A stretch of DNA of 64,000 nt from Cheilinus undulatus (GCF_018320785.1 NC_054877.1:10621030-10685029), one strand, 5' to 3'. Positions 1-13,490 are shown, counted from the first letter of the stretch. The notes: a model not told the origin generated them from the sequence alone. A program made the numbers and translations.

Positions 1-1861
1 TGTTTACATGTACAACAATATTCCTTTAATTTACGGAGGCTTTTTGTTCATGTGTCGGAGCACGTAAATGTCAATCTCAGAGGCCTGGATAGACTCATAC
101 CTTGACTTGAAAGACCTGAATGTGATTTCTGGAATATGCTGATACTAAAAACCTTTCCTTCCCCAGTAAACCTTGTTACTGGTTATCATACACAAATAAC
201 AAGATTTGATCAGAGGTGTAATGGATCTGGATGTAAGTAAGCTATAAAAAGATTCTCAAGCTAAAACCCAAACCCATGCAAACATAGTCTGTAAGAACAA
301 CCAAAGAAAATGGCGGCTCACTGTGTTTTTGTTTGATTTGATTTTTTTTTTTTTATGTCAGTGCTCTGCCTCAAGTTTGTCTCCATAACAGACTGCCACA
401 CAGTATTTCTTTTTGCTTTTAACAGCTGAGGAACAAGACATAGAAGGAAAAAATGAATGTTAAAGGAACCAATAACAGTCGTTTATGTGAAGATTTCAAA
501 TGACCTATCAAATGCATCAATGACCAAGTTTCAAACTTGTTTTTTTATTGTTTTAATATGATTTACTGACCACATTGTAATGAGCCCTGAGACTTTAAAC
601 TATAAAACAATAGGTCACATGGCATTGCTAGACTGAATAAGAAATGCTAGGCTAGCTACTGCTATAAAATATGTGTATCTGCACTGCAAGCTTCAGTGAA
701 TTGCAAGAATATATATTTGGATTCTAAAATAGATAAGGTGCACTTAATAGTAGTATATTAATGATGTAATGGTGTTTAAACTCTTGGTGTCTCTGAATAT
801 CAAATGTTGTCAGTTAACACTTACATCACTAAATTCATTGCTGATTGGGTCTATTGGCGTTGTACTGCTGTAATCTCAGAGGAATAAGGATGCTCTTGAT
901 GTTGTGTTATATTCAATTTTTTATATTTCACTTTCTGTGTTTTGTGCAAATCCACACCAGTGTTAAAGGAAAACATAATCCAGTGTTTAAATAAAACCAC
1001 ATGTAAAACAGATGTGAGTTTGGTTGTTATTGTATATTTTGCTTGAGTTCAATGTGCCATAAAACCCACATTCATTTTTTTGTTTAAGTTTATACAAGTG
1101 ACGCAGATCTGACAATGTCTGTTTGTTAGTTTCTCCACCATTTTGGTCCATACTGAAAAACCAACAAGTTGCCATAAAATCTGTACAAAACAACACTGAC
1201 AAGACAGTGGATCATACAGAAGATTGTGACCCTCAAACTTTTCAATTAAAATTTTGGTTCAAAGTGAAACTTCTCCATGATTTTGAATTACTACAGCTAA
1301 ATTTAGGCTCCAGAATTTTAGTAATATCTTTTTATGTCTAGTTCCACTGGAATGGCAACTTCCAGAGTTGAAAAAAAGAAGCATTTGCAAAAGCTGCAGT
1401 TCCTTGAGTGTCCACTTGAGGCTGCCTTGAAAAGCTCCAGAAGTCCCATTAACATCCATATTAAAATTCCCTATTTCACAGAGGAAATATACGTGTTGGC
1501 TGCCTAGCTCAAAAATAATTTTGGTCTGAATAATTCATATCTATCATTACCTACTGTACAAGAGTTGATTTTTTTGTAAGTCATTAGTCTCAATTATATT
1601 TAGGCATATACGGTATATTCATAATCAGGATGATCAAATCTGACTGATAGGTGCTTTACAGTATGTGGATAGGCTCAAGGCCCACCTATTTGTTGTTCAT
1701 AAGGTTAACCAAAGCATAGTGCAAAGCCTTATACCTTTATGCACTTGTGAAAATAGATCCAATACCCGCATACTAACGTGTCTGTTTCGATGGAGTGGGC
1801 ATTGAAAAATAATCCACTAGAGGTTGTTGTCTCTCACCACATTACTTTGATGCTGCTCTCT
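1..1861. other. AT-rich non-coding DNA, nothing recognised
   Basis: The open frames here are short, overlap on both strands and show no domain. No repeat family is recognised with confidence. Confidence 0.6.
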
Positions 1862-1944
1862 CCGTCCCATAGTGTGAAGAAAGAACGGGCCATCCTCCGT
1901 GGAGGACAGAGGATGGATCGTTACCTCTTCACTCTATGGGACGG
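1862..1944. ncRNA. 83-nt pre-miRNA-like hairpin candidate
   Basis: The two arms (1862-1898 and about 1909-1944) pair over about 36 positions. Eleven perfect pairs come first (CCGTCCCATAG with its complement), then a single U-U mismatch, seven pairs, a 3-nt internal mismatch, four pairs, a G-U and a mismatch, and eight pairs. An 11-nt terminal loop closes it. Pairing stops outside the 83 nt. Size, imperfect stem and loop fit an animal pre-miRNA. I do not recognise either arm as a known miRNA. The strand is undetermined, and a small palindromic transposon remnant is the main alternative. Confidence 0.4.
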
Positions 1945-3184
1945 TCTACCGGTCTGTCCTCTTGCAGTTATCTGTCTTTGTGCCCAGGTGAGCTAACATC
2001 ATCGATATGTTTGTATTTTGTGTAACATACTCATTATTTGTTTATATATCCTCCGAAAACTCGATTAAGTTCATTCAAATGTTTCTTCTTTATTGTGTTT
2101 TGCTACTTTGGGTTGAACTGTTGCTCAACACTGCCCCAGGATTGGCTGCGGTATTGCAATGTTCGATCAGTATCCAGAGGCTTCAAGAGAACAGACAAAA
2201 AACAGATGAAATCACCATGAAGTACGTACTGAACTGTATGTGGTTCAAACATAGAGCATTATGGGCCTTAAGTCAGCATTTCCAAAATGGAAACCAACAT
2301 TAAAAGGCTTCAAAAGTCTGCTTCAAAGGCAAACTGGTGACATCACCGACACTATGTCCATGTTTATATGTTCTAAGGTGCCACTGTCTCGTTTGGATTT
2401 TAAATGTGGTCATATGCTAAGTTTATGATCAAATATACTGGTGTTTCAATCATAAAGATTAACATGCTAACTTGCTAATTTCAGATAATGAACCTTAAAG
2501 TAAATATTGCCAGCCTTAAGAGTGCCTTGATACCAGAATTTTGAATTTCAATTTGACACAAGCTAAATCAAACTAAATCGGTACTTGTTTCAATACCATA
2601 TCAACAAAATTATCTCCTGAACACCAAAAACTGCTTGATTATATTTTTTCAACCTGCACATAAGAAAGGTTCACTAAACAGCAAACATAAAATGCAAAAT
2701 AAATCTGATTTTCCTAAAAAATATATAACTAGGGCCTACCTAAAATCAAATATTTCCTCTGTAGTACCATTAACAAACAAGAAGAAGTGTGTGCAGTGAT
2801 TATGTTCTGCCTGTAATCTTATTTAGGTCACTTCATGTCAGTGTTTGTGTGAGCTGTGAAGCTGTCGAGGTATCAAAGGAAACTTCTAGGGACCAGGAGA
2901 CATCACTTTCTCTCTCCTCTGCTCTCTATATGACTGTAACAGAAACTTATGCTAGCAAATGCATGTTTACAAAATGCTTCAAAGGCTTGATGAAATGTAT
3001 TTGCCAACCAGGGAATTAAACAGCTTACAAGGCTAGAGGCTGTGACAGAGGGTGCATCAGAGAGAGGCGTCTTCAGCAACAGTCAAACCAAATCCTGAAT
3101 CTTACTTCTTGTGTCTGCAGAGGTTTTGGCATGTTTCTCTCTAACTTCTGTAGAGCTTAACTGCTATGAAACAGCTCTTATTCC
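1945..3184. other. Non-coding DNA, nothing recognised
   Basis: AT-rich sequence without a convincing gene or clear repeat boundaries. Confidence 0.55.
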
Positions 3185-3302
3185 TGATTGGTCCTGTCAC
3201 TTTCTTACAGGGCCCATCTGTTCGGATGGGAGCTTTGCAAGATGGATTCACCAGTGAGAAACACGGAAACAGGCAAATTCATCTGCTTTGCAAGGTTATA
3301 TA
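3185..3302 (+). mobile_element. Partial MITE copy (AACCTTGCAAAGC-type end)
   Basis: Closely resembles the terminal 120 bp of the complete element at 42179-42690: CCTGATTGGTCCTGTCAC, GAGCTTTGCAAGATGGATTC, CCAGTGAGAAACAC and the terminal TTTGCAAGGTTA are shared. Only this end is present. Confidence 0.7.
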
Positions 3303-4990
3303 TTTAAAGGATTTGGTATCAAAAACGTATCATTTCTCAGACTTTCACAGCGTTAATAGACATCAGTGAAACCTCAACATTTAGCTCACTAACACAAGCT
3401 AACTGTGAGCTATAAACAGTGATTAACATGGAGGTATAGTCTCAGTGCTGAAAAAGGATGATTGGTCTCTATTGTGAAAGCACTGTTGCTAACTTTTGGT
3501 CAGCCTACAGACACAGAGGTGGAGAAAACCTCTGACCTTTAAAAAAAATCAAAATAGAGCAGTTATAAATACTAAAAGTTCAAGCCCCATAGAGTTTACA
3601 CCAAGATAGACATGAGCTATTCAGACCAAAACTGTAATTTAAAAGAGATCTTAAATATGTATTGAAAAATTGGCCTTTTAACATGGGTGTTGTTGGAAAT
3701 TCCAGAGTTTTTGCAACCGACCTCAAGTGGACACTCTGAGCTCGGCTTTTGTGATTGCTTTAAACTCCACGTCTGCTGCTAAAGAGCCAAATCCATTTGC
3801 CATAAAGTAGTATAAATACCATCCTCCGCTTGGAAAAACACATTTAAAAACTTTCAGAAGTGTTAGAAATGTATTCAAAGCAGCTTGTTTAAACTGAAAG
3901 TAAACCAAGCTTATGTCAATGTCATCTCTACAACGCAGACTCTTTAACGCTTCCCTGTTTACTTTATCTCTCACGATCTTTCAGCCTTCTCCATCTCCTC
4001 CCTCGACAGCAAGATTCCCTCCAGTTCTCTGCAGATGCCACTACAGCCTGCTCATTTCTGACACTCAGGGCCCCAAAGCTTCAACATTCAGGATTGACTG
4101 CTGGACACAAGCACTTCTGAAAGGCAGAGAAGAACCCAGTAAACATCTCTGTTTCCTATAAATCAGTGGCCAGAAAAGGAGGCGACAATGACGCCCAGTT
4201 CTGACACAATAACATGTCATGTAGATTGTTTTGTTTAAGACAGGGCTGCACCCTCTGGCAGGGGAAACACAGCTGCCGCAATAGCAAGCCCAACCACTGG
4301 TATGTTAGTATTTATATACATAGATCACAGGGCAGAAATACCATGACTGATGGTTCCATGTGGAAGAAAATGAACATTGAATCCTAAAATTATCTCTCCC
4401 TAACAGTTTAGAAACAACATAAGCAGAAGAAGCATTAAAGAACTAGTGTGTGAGACTTTCATAGAGCTATTGGTAGGAAATAAATACCTGTGTGTAGGTT
4501 TTCATCAGTGTAAAATGATGTGTTTTGTCATCTCAAATGACTTTTTTTATGTAAACAAGGGTAGAAGGACCCCTTTCATTGCTATATGTCAACCAAGCTG
4601 CAGCTTACAGTGTATTAAAAGGAAGGCAACAGAGTGCTGCTAAAAGCTGACGGCACACAGATTGTTTATGAAGAGAATGCTCACAAGTGAATGTTACTTT
4701 CATAATTTCAAGAGTAAACGCAATCAGCAAAGTAAAAAGCTGGTGCTAAAGAAGGCTATAAAGGAACTGCATCAAAGTTGACCGACTAACGTCACCACAA
4801 AGTTTGGTATCAGGAGAATGTAAACCCTTTTCAGAAAACAGAATGACCTTTTTTGGTAATGTTAACAATATTTATGGGCACATTGAGCTCAACCATTTGG
4901 AAATCAATGTTAGATTTAAAGTAAGCCATGATGTGCACAAACAACAAGATGCCAGAGAAGAAAGAAGAAAAAAAACTGAAACAACTTTTA
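3303..4990. other. Non-coding DNA, nothing recognised
   Basis: No gene or repeat that I can support; the open frames are short and lack domains. Confidence 0.55.
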
Positions 4991-6015
4991 GGGAAAAATA
5001 ATTCAACAATAATGAGGAAAAAAGAGTAGCAAAAATGGGTTAGAGGGGGCAAAAATTGTTAAAATAGACAAAAAAGGAGCAAAATTGACAGCAAATATGT
5101 GAGAATGCCTTACCAGGTAGCAAAAATAACGGAAAAGTGTCAAAACTAGGCAATAAAGGGTTAAAACAGACAATAAAGGAAAACCCCCCCCCCCCCCCCC
5201 AACAATTGGATACAGAGTAACAAAAATGGGTTAAAGTGGCAGAAATAGGCAAAAGTGGCAAAGATGGGTTTAAAAAAGAAACAAGGAGCAAAAAAATTTA
5301 CAGAAAAAAAATGTGAAAAGGGGTTACCAAGGGCTGGGCAATTAATCGCAAATTAGAATAAATCGCAATATGGCCTGCTGCAATTTTTAAATTGCAAAAG
5401 GCGCAATATGTCTTTAACCTGAAATTTATGTCAAAATACCGGTTTAAAATGTTTTTTTTTTGTTGCAGAGACATTATGGGTTAAAATCCTTTCTTAATTT
5501 TTACACATTTTCACAGAAAATATGAGAATGACAATACAACAATTCATATCCAGTTTGCAATACGACTCAAAATCATCACAGATAAGTATTTTTTCAAAAT
5601 TGTTCTGCCCTTGTTAAGTCTAATATTGGGTTAGTTTTAATATAGAATGATTTATTACTTGTGTTTGCTGGAAAATACATAAGATGAGGAACTTTAAGAA
5701 TAATCCCATTTCAAATCACAATTGCAATATTGGGTAAAAAAAAATTGCAATAAGATTATTTTCCCAAATCATTCAGCCCTATTACAAAGTAGCAAAAATA
5801 ACTGGAAAGTGTCAAAACTAGGCAAAATAGGGTTAAAACAGACAAAAAGGAACAAAAATACCTCCAAAAATGTGATAAGTAGATATAGAGGAACAAAAAT
5901 GGGTTAAAGTGGCAGAAATGGGCAAAAAGTGGTTAAAAAAAAAAAATAGGGTAAAAAAAAATGGAGCAAAAATTGACAGAAAAAATGAGAAAGGGGGTTA
6001 CCAAGTAGCAAAATA
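4991..6015. repeat. Higher-order minisatellite built from AGCAAAAATGGGTTAAA-like units
   Basis: Short purine-rich modules (GTAGCAAAAATRRC, GTGTCAAAACTAGGCAA, AGGGTTAAAACAGACAA, GGAGCAAAAATTGACAGAAA) recur in the same order at about 5100-5329 and 5781-6010. This makes a roughly 230-bp higher-order repeat. A run of 17 C lies at 5184-5200. The array is interrupted by the MITE at 5330-5780. Confidence 0.8.
5330..5780. mobile_element. MITE with AGGGCTGGGCAATTA / TCAGCCCT termini, inserted in the minisatellite
   Basis: The left end is AGGGCTGGGCAATTAATC and the right end ATTCAGCCCT. The interior is AT-rich with TTGCAATA / TATTGCAA motifs. The flanks GTTACCAA and ATTACAAA match at 6 of 8 positions and both derive from the same minisatellite unit (GGTTACCAAGTAGCAAAA), consistent with an 8-bp hAT-type target duplication that has since diverged. 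Confidence 0.65.
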
Positions 6016-7559
6016 TATGAAGCCATTCTTTCTGTAACTAGTAAATACAAAAGACCACATCAGTTGGCGGGGGTCTTGATGCCAGATTGCCAGAACTTGT
6101 TAGGTCTGCACAACCACCCAAGTCTGGATGAAGGGATCCCAGACCTCTTACCTTGAAGTGCCCAAAACGTAAACAAGTCCCTGTTAATGAAATGTATAAA
6201 TTTGGTATTTGGCTCAAAATAACTAATTTTGATTGCATGGTTCAAAGGTTGATTTCCCAGATTTTACCCTCCATAAATCCACAGCCTTTATTTTAAATAC
6301 ATTTCTGTATTATTTCATATCTTACTAAATATCACAGAAATAAAACATAACACAGTTGTTCAGACCTTGACTTAAGACTGAATCTCATCTTGTATCTTAC
6401 AATTTTCTTGTTTTCACTCATCCCTTTCAGTAAAAATGTTGACTGTCCTTTCAACTTGGCCTAATTTGATTAAGATTGAATCTCTGCAGAAAGGAGTTTA
6501 GTCTGCATTTCTTTGATCTGTTTCTCTCTTTGCTGCTCTTGTACACAGTAACTAAATTCATTCTCTGCCCTCCCACTCTGACCCATAATAAGAACAAAGA
6601 CCGTAAGTCAGCGGCACTACAATAGCTTCATACACGCTCAGATTAGCAGGCCAAAGAAAAAAACTCAAACACAACATCTTGTTTCCACTCTTGCAGCGGA
6701 TTTGTTTTCCAAATCCTGCCAAGACTCATGTGTCAAACAAAAAGCTTAATTGAATGACAACACAAACACATCTGAAAACATGCCACTAATTAAAACCGAC
6801 ACAGATATGTGGAGTGGTTGGAAAAGCCCAACATTCCTTCAGTGCTGAGGCAGTGTTTCCTCATCTTCCCACAGACACAGCAGTTTGTTGCTTCTCTTCT
6901 TTCCAAACTGTGTGAGTCTCAAACGCAAACAGCTGTTAAAGCTCTTGGTGAGCTACAAGTGAAGTAATTTGTTGGGTTGTTCCCTAAAAGGCTCATTTAG
7001 TGTGATTTCAGCACATTTGTGTCCTCTGACTCCACAATGACCCTTCAGTATGTTGTAATTTGGTGATTATGATCCCACTAAAGCATCTGCTATCCACAGG
7101 TTGTAAAGAGGAACTTCACTTGTGTTTATACTAAAAGGTCAGTCAATATCTCAGGAAGAGAATTGCTCTGTGAAACTAAAAGTTGTGGTTTAATTGATGC
7201 CATGTGCATCTCTAGAACAGGTGCAGTGACTTCCTCTCTGATGGCTGAGTGTGACATTGAAGGGAAATAACTGCTCCAGACCATGACTTTAGCTGTGTCT
7301 CAATTCAGGCTAGGCATCCTTTGACAGACCCTGCCTTCACAGACCTATCAGGTAGATCAGAAATGAGATGGCCTGGTCCATGGAGGATATCCTGTTTGTC
7401 TCAACAGCTGTCCCCTCTCTTACCCTTTTCAAACTTGTCCCTATTGCCTAGCAGCCTCTACAACTTCATAGGCACTAGATAAAATATCAAGAGCCACGTT
7501 ACATGTTTTGAGGCCTCTTTTGTTATAGCAGTAGTATTGGTAGCTACTGGACTGAGTTG
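6016..7559. other. Non-coding DNA, nothing recognised
   Basis: No gene. Sequence near 7290-7410 (TGTCTCAATTCAGGCTAG) resembles common fish MITE ends, but I could not find a partner end. Confidence 0.5.
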
Positions 7560-8545
7560 AAAGGTCAGGTCAGGTACAGGAGCACTTGCCAGCCGGCACT
7601 TCCACAACACACAAGGCCAACTCCGGCGTCCTGACCAGCCAACCAGGTGCCCATTAAGGCACAGCCGACTTTATTGCATCAAGCAGCTGACCTTTCCAAT
7701 CCTTGATCACCTAGCTACGTCTTGCCAATGATACCCAAAAATGCGCCAAAGAGAAGTTGCCACAGCGAGTCCCTCTGGCCATCAGTCAACATCCAGGCCT
7801 CACAAGAGTACAGTAAGACCAGGAGGACCAAGAACCAAATGACTCGGACTTTTGTTTGCATGCACAGAAACCAGGAATGCCACACTGTCTTGCTCAGTGA
7901 ACCCATCGCCTCACACACAAGTCCAAGTTGTGGTTGATCTCAGCCTCACAGTCAGCGGACCAATGGATTATGCTAACAAAGTAGGCGAACTCCTCTACAA
8001 CTTCCATGCTCTCACCATTCACAGACACAGACGTGATGGCAGCATCCAAGGCATCCCACAATGCCTGGATCTTTGTTTTGGCCCAAGAGACATGCATTCT
8101 CAAGGCTACAGCCTCCTTCTAGGACATCTATAGTCTCTGCAAGGATCAAAGCATAATCAGCAAAGTCCACATCAGTGATCTGGACATCGCCAAATGACAC
8201 TCCACAATTTGCCGCCCCTCTTACGCGCCCAGTTATCCAGTCCATACAGGTACTGAAGAGCGTAGGGGCTAAGATGCACCCCTGCCTCACCCCAGAATCA
8301 ACTGGGAGGAAGTCAGAGGTGGAGTCACCACACTTCACAGCACCCTGTACCAGAATATAGGGCAGATGTTAGCTGGATGAGCGTACGTTGGATCCTGTGG
8401 TGCTCCAAATTCCTCCAGAGGGTGTCTCTAGTCACCTCCAATGCCTCCAACATAGGCTTCAAACAATCCTCTATTGAAGCGCTCAGTGAGGACCTGAAGT
8501 GCCAGGATGCGGTCTACAATAGACTCCTTAGGTGTAAAGCCAACT
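7560..8545 (-). pseudogene. Decayed non-LTR retrotransposon reverse transcriptase fragment
   Basis: On the minus strand, broken frames read VDRILALQVLTERFNRG (8460-8525), SGVRQGCILAPTLFSTCMDW, then VQITDVDFADYALILAE (8150-8300), then SWAKTKIQALWDAL and LLYSCEAWMLT (7720-8090). These are RT domain motifs in the order expected for a LINE (VRQGC-LAP, then DFADD with one catalytic Asp replaced by Tyr, then the thumb and YGCE(A/T)W block). At least two frameshifts separate them, so it is dead. The exact clade is not assigned. Confidence 0.85.
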
Positions 8546-10214
8546 GTTGAGCAGCAGTGTAAGTGCAAGGATTTTGCCCAGCACTGAGAGAATTACAATT
8601 TGGGTGCAGTGCATTTTGGGATATTTTGGGCCATGAAAAATGCCCTGAAAGGTTTCGTCAATGGCAAGAGAAAGGGAGATGCATCAGACAGTCAAATTTG
8701 AAGGACATATTTTGAGATGGAACAGCCTTTGATATACCATTGTGATGTCGTCAGTCATCAAGGCACCCTGCAAAAAATGCAACCCCTGAAATGGGACACT
8801 AAAAAGGTATAAGCAATGGCCTCCCCTCGGATTAAACCATTGGGGTGAGAAATGTAGATTGCGGCACTTTGCAGCATGCAATCCCACAAAAGTGCCATAA
8901 TGTAACTTTGCCATCATCACAGCTCTGTGCTTTCATGTTGATCTTACTACAGCATAGTATTAGTTTTCCCAGTCTTGAGATTTTACAATGCACTACAGCA
9001 GTGCAGAGGCAAACATGTGCAGTGGCGTGTAAACACAGAGCAGGAGTTTCTTTTCTCTGGCGACGGAGGTGGGATCACTTCAGCCCCCCATTACACCTCC
9101 CTGACATTCAAAGTGCACTGTATTTGAGTGTCAATGTCCTGCCTTGAACTGGCAGTCTTAATAGGCCTTCTGTTTGATGATGTCTTGCTAGTTCTCACTG
9201 TGTGTGCTCCTACCGAGTACCTATTGCTACTCCTGTAAAAACCTGCTGCAGCATGTAAATTTGGTCACTGGTGTCCTTTAGTTGGCCTCTTCTCGTTTCA
9301 ATAGCCTTCCAAGGAAATAGCATGAAGATTACAGCATACTCAAGTCATAAAGGACAGACAACTCTGTAAATGAACAAACAGTTGCATCTTTTTTGTTTTA
9401 ATAGCCAAACATACCAAGGAAAATGAATGACTGTAAAGGCATAATTAGGTCTGTGGAAAGGGCAGCAGCTTAAACAAACTAGCAGACATTGACCCAGCTA
9501 ATTCTCAAAGTGTAATGTTAACTTTTTGATGGCCAAACATATAAGGGAAACAAGATAAATATTGCACAATCAAATCAGTGAGAAAAACTACAGCTGAAAT
9601 CTACACACACACTGACCTGACAAAATCTTGCCACAAGTGGAAAGTAGGCCTTTTGACGTGGCAGATCCAACTATTAGCCTGACAACAGCGATGTAAAAAA
9701 CCTGTCAAACATTTATAAGTAATTCAGAAAACTAAGCCAATAAAATAATATTTTTGTGATAATCAGGTAGACAAAAGTTTTCAAAGCCTATGGATGGTGG
9801 TTTTCAGACTCTCCCACCAATGACTCATCACTGTGGCGGTGAGTATTCAGACTTGGTTCACTAAGCTTAGTTACATGGCAGTTGCTTCAAATGCAAAATG
9901 CAGACATTCAGAATGACACTATTCCTTCCAGCTGAATCATGGAAAAGAAAGCTTACTAAGCATTTGAATCTGTCTTATTTCGTCCTAAAAATACCATACT
10001 AAAATGACTGGGCTTCCCATCTCCACTCCTACATTCAATAAAACAAAAACAACAAGCACTATGTCCTGACCAAGATTAAGAAGTTATGCTTAATTTCTGC
10101 AGATATTCTCCCTCATTCAAGTTCTACAGTGTCACATTTTCAGTAAGAGGACACCTATTTCAACAAGTCTGTCAGTATCCAACAATCATACTGAAAACGG
10201 CTATTCTTAGGAAA
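8546..10214. other. Non-coding DNA, nothing recognised
   Basis: No gene or clearly bounded repeat that I can support. Confidence 0.5.
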
Positions 10215-11171
10215 TGATTTGGAGTTTGTTGCCAGCTTGGGCATCATCACTGTTAACACAGTGTTTTGGTTTCATGAGTGACCATGCTAGCTGACAATTT
10301 TTAACCAAATACTTCTGTGGTTGTTGCAGCTACAACAAAAGTTAAATACTTAAGATGAAGGGTGAAAGTAAAGAAATAAATGATTAAAGTTGAGGTGATA
10401 AAAACTCTTTAAATTAAAGTATGAAGTGATAACAATAAATGCATCTGCATTTAAAATAAAGTGATAAATCACGATGTTTATATTTGATCAATTTTAGCTT
10501 GATTTGATGAAAATTGTTGTCATTTTTGTTGCAAGGAAAGAGGCCTCAAGGGCGTCAGTAACCAAAAGGGATGATAAAAATCAAGGTGATGAAAATAAAT
10601 GTGATTTTACTAAAGTTAACTCATTTGAAGTGTAGGTATTATAACTTCAACCCATGTCCACACCGTTAAACTGTTAATATTAACAGTCACAGACGTCTCA
10701 TTCTTACCAAAAATACTCAACAAAGGTCCGAGCAATGAAATAATAACCAAGCTTAAAATCATATACATTTTCTTCACCTTTTTATTATTTTAATCACAGA
10801 GGCCTCTTTCCTTAGATGACAAATAAAAATGTTTTTGCTGTTGATGATGAATGAAAACTGCAAAAGAAGTCATCAATCAACCTCACACTAATCAAATCAA
10901 TTCATAATTTATCATTTTTATTATTCAAATGCACTTATGCCACTTAATAATTCAATTCTTATGAGTTTGAATCACACCCAAGTTTATCATTTTTACTTTC
11001 AACCCCTCGTAGATACTGACAATTTTCATTAACTGATTTGGAGTTTGTCGGTAGCACTGCGACCGCTGTTAGCACGGTGTTATGATTTTATGAGTGACCT
11101 TGTTAACTGGTGACATTCAGCTAAATGCGTATGTGGTTGTTGCAGCTACAATAGATGTACAAAACTTAAGA
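10215..11171. repeat. Inverted-repeat core flanked by about 140-bp direct repeats
   Basis: The outer segments 10215-10357 and 11033-11171 are diverged direct repeats sharing TTTGGAGTTTGT, ATGAGTGACC and GTGGTTGTTGCAGCTACAA. Between them, 10359-10560 and 10795-11011 form a long imperfect inverted repeat. It ends internally in AAGGAAAGAGGCCTC and its complement and externally in GGGTGAAAGTAAA-like sequence. It looks like a palindromic transposon inside a local duplication. Confidence 0.65.
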
Positions 11172-13490
11172 GGGCCCAATCTTTTTCAATTCACTACATT
11201 AATGATATGTTTATTTTGACAATTCGTCTAAAAATAATAATTTCGCAAGAACTAGTTTTAGGCTAGTATTGGTACTTCGACAATCACAGACAAATTCGGC
11301 TACAGGTCGCCAGTTATCAGGGTCACAACATGAAACAGTACACCTTGGAGATGTTTATGCTAATGCTAGAAACAAGTCCTGATTCAAAGAAAAAAAAGCA
11401 TTAAAGTTTGATATACTTAGTTGTAAGAAAACCCCTAACCGAGTCAAATTTCTTGCATTTGTCTTTGCACGAGTTGCTTTTTAGGGCGCCAGTTAAAAGA
11501 GTCACTTTTGAAACCGTAACACTAGCATACACAAACATTAGCCTAACACTATTGTGTTTTAATTATTGACACAATCACAGGTAGTTAAGACTTTTTTGGC
11601 GCACAAACAATTGAAATGTTCCCTTTCAGTTCTTTATTGGTTGTTACTCCGCTCTGTTTAGTTTTATTTAGTCTGACACGGTAAAAAAAAAAGAAGAAGA
11701 AGAACTGCGCGATTGTGGAGTATTTTAGATGAACTTAAGTAAAGGATCTGGGGATTTCACAAGTGTACAGTCTCATTAGCAGCCAACTGAAACCCAGCTC
11801 TATCACTCCCACATACCTCAGTCATCGTATAGTTAGCTTGCCTTTTGGGACTCCATCTTTCCACTTTTAGAGGCCAGGTTTAGACATAATAGTCCATCTG
11901 TTATCACATACTAGAGAGGCACTTTCTGAACTGGGCATTTCCATTTGAGGATTAAGTGGCTGCTGGTTCATGAACCTGTATGTGTCAGTCAGGCTGACTC
12001 ACAGAGCTGTCCCATAGGTTTATACCGCCCTCTGCTGACAGAAGAGCCAGCTGAAAGAGGAGGACACTGCCGCTAGGTATCAAAACAAGAATTTACTATG
12101 CAACATGTTTTTTGTTTTTGTTTGTTTGTTTGTTTTTTGCAGGTTAAAACTTTAATTTAGGCATGTGATTCTTAGACAACAAAAAACCTCAAGCAGAGGT
12201 TCCCCATTCAGGATTGGATGTCATACCAAAATAAGAAAATTCACAGGATCATTCAGCAGCTTAAAGTCAGGGTTTCTTGAATGTCTTGTTTACATTTTGT
12301 CGTTCCAAACACCTGAGTAATAACACCAGAGGGCTGTGCCTGAATAACAGGAAAGTTTGTATTTTGATAGCAGTCCACTGATGCACAAATCTTAACTGAC
12401 AGAAGAGAAAAGCCATTGAAGTATTAAATGCCAGTATCAATTCTGCATCTAAAAATAAATGAATCTCTCTCTCTCTCTCTCCATACTGTAAAACTGTATA
12501 TTCCTGTCAAAGAAACATAAATGAAAAAAACTCTAAACAGCAGATCGGTAGATGACAAGTTCCGATGCCCTCTGAACCCTGCTGCCCTAAATATTTCCTG
12601 GAGACTAGTAGCATAGAAAACATGTACATGGTGTCATAGCTTATTTTGTTCTTGCTTCCTCTTGTGATAAACCCAGTGAATGCTAAAGAGGACACTGTCT
12701 TTGTGTGATCGATTTATTTTGTAGAAATCTGTAGAGTATTCATCAACTTAATGTTAGGGTATTGAAATAAATTGGTAACTGGTTAAGTCAGAGGTGGGCT
12801 ATTATATTTCACTTTGTTTGAACATTTTTCTAAAGAGAAGTGTCCTTTTTCTCACTTGAGCCCCTGCCCCCCACGTCCCTGGTTTTCCCCTTATTTTTTT
12901 TCCTGTGCTGTCTCATTTAAACGTGTTTAAAGAATTGAGACATGCCTCAAGATGGCAAGCTCAGTTTGATACATGGATCACAAGAAGAGGAAGGAGCACA
13001 GAAAGCAGGAGAGAGTCCCAACATTTTTGGCTTAAGTGGCCCAACTCAGGCTTCAACATAGGCAGGGGTGTCATGAAGTACATGTACATATGAAAAAAAG
13101 CTTATATTTACCCCGTCTCAAATAACTGTATTTAATTCAATGATGAGTTTGGTCTGTTTGAAGTTGTGCAATAGTGTCAAGATTTTTTTTTTTTTTTTCA
13201 TTGTTGGCTGTTTTTGCACTTTTTCTTTATGTTTTGTATCATTATCATTATTATTTATTATTAGGACTCTCAGCATTAGTGAATTCATTTTAGTGCAGTT
13301 AAGGTCCATAATTACAGCATTTTTTAATCACATTTACTGCTTGCTTTACTGTCCCTTTCAGCACACTTCAGTTAAGGCACTGCAGTGTCTACCTGCAGCC
13401 ACAATGATGGAAAATAAGTCCACCACTGATCTTTCAGGGCTTGATGGAAAAGACCAAGGGGTAACCCTCACACCAACTGGTTGGTGTCAT
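11172..13490. other. AT-rich non-coding DNA with short simple repeats
   Basis: Simple tracts only: GAA-rich at about 11686-11704, (TTTG)n near 12110-12140, (CT)n near 12466-12481 and poly-T near 13182-13198. No supported gene. Confidence 0.55.

Noticed and set aside
1960..1994. Tiny exon between CTCTTGCAG and CCCAG|GTGAGC
   Set aside because: Splice-like signals flank about 20 nt, but no coding context or neighbouring exons support it.
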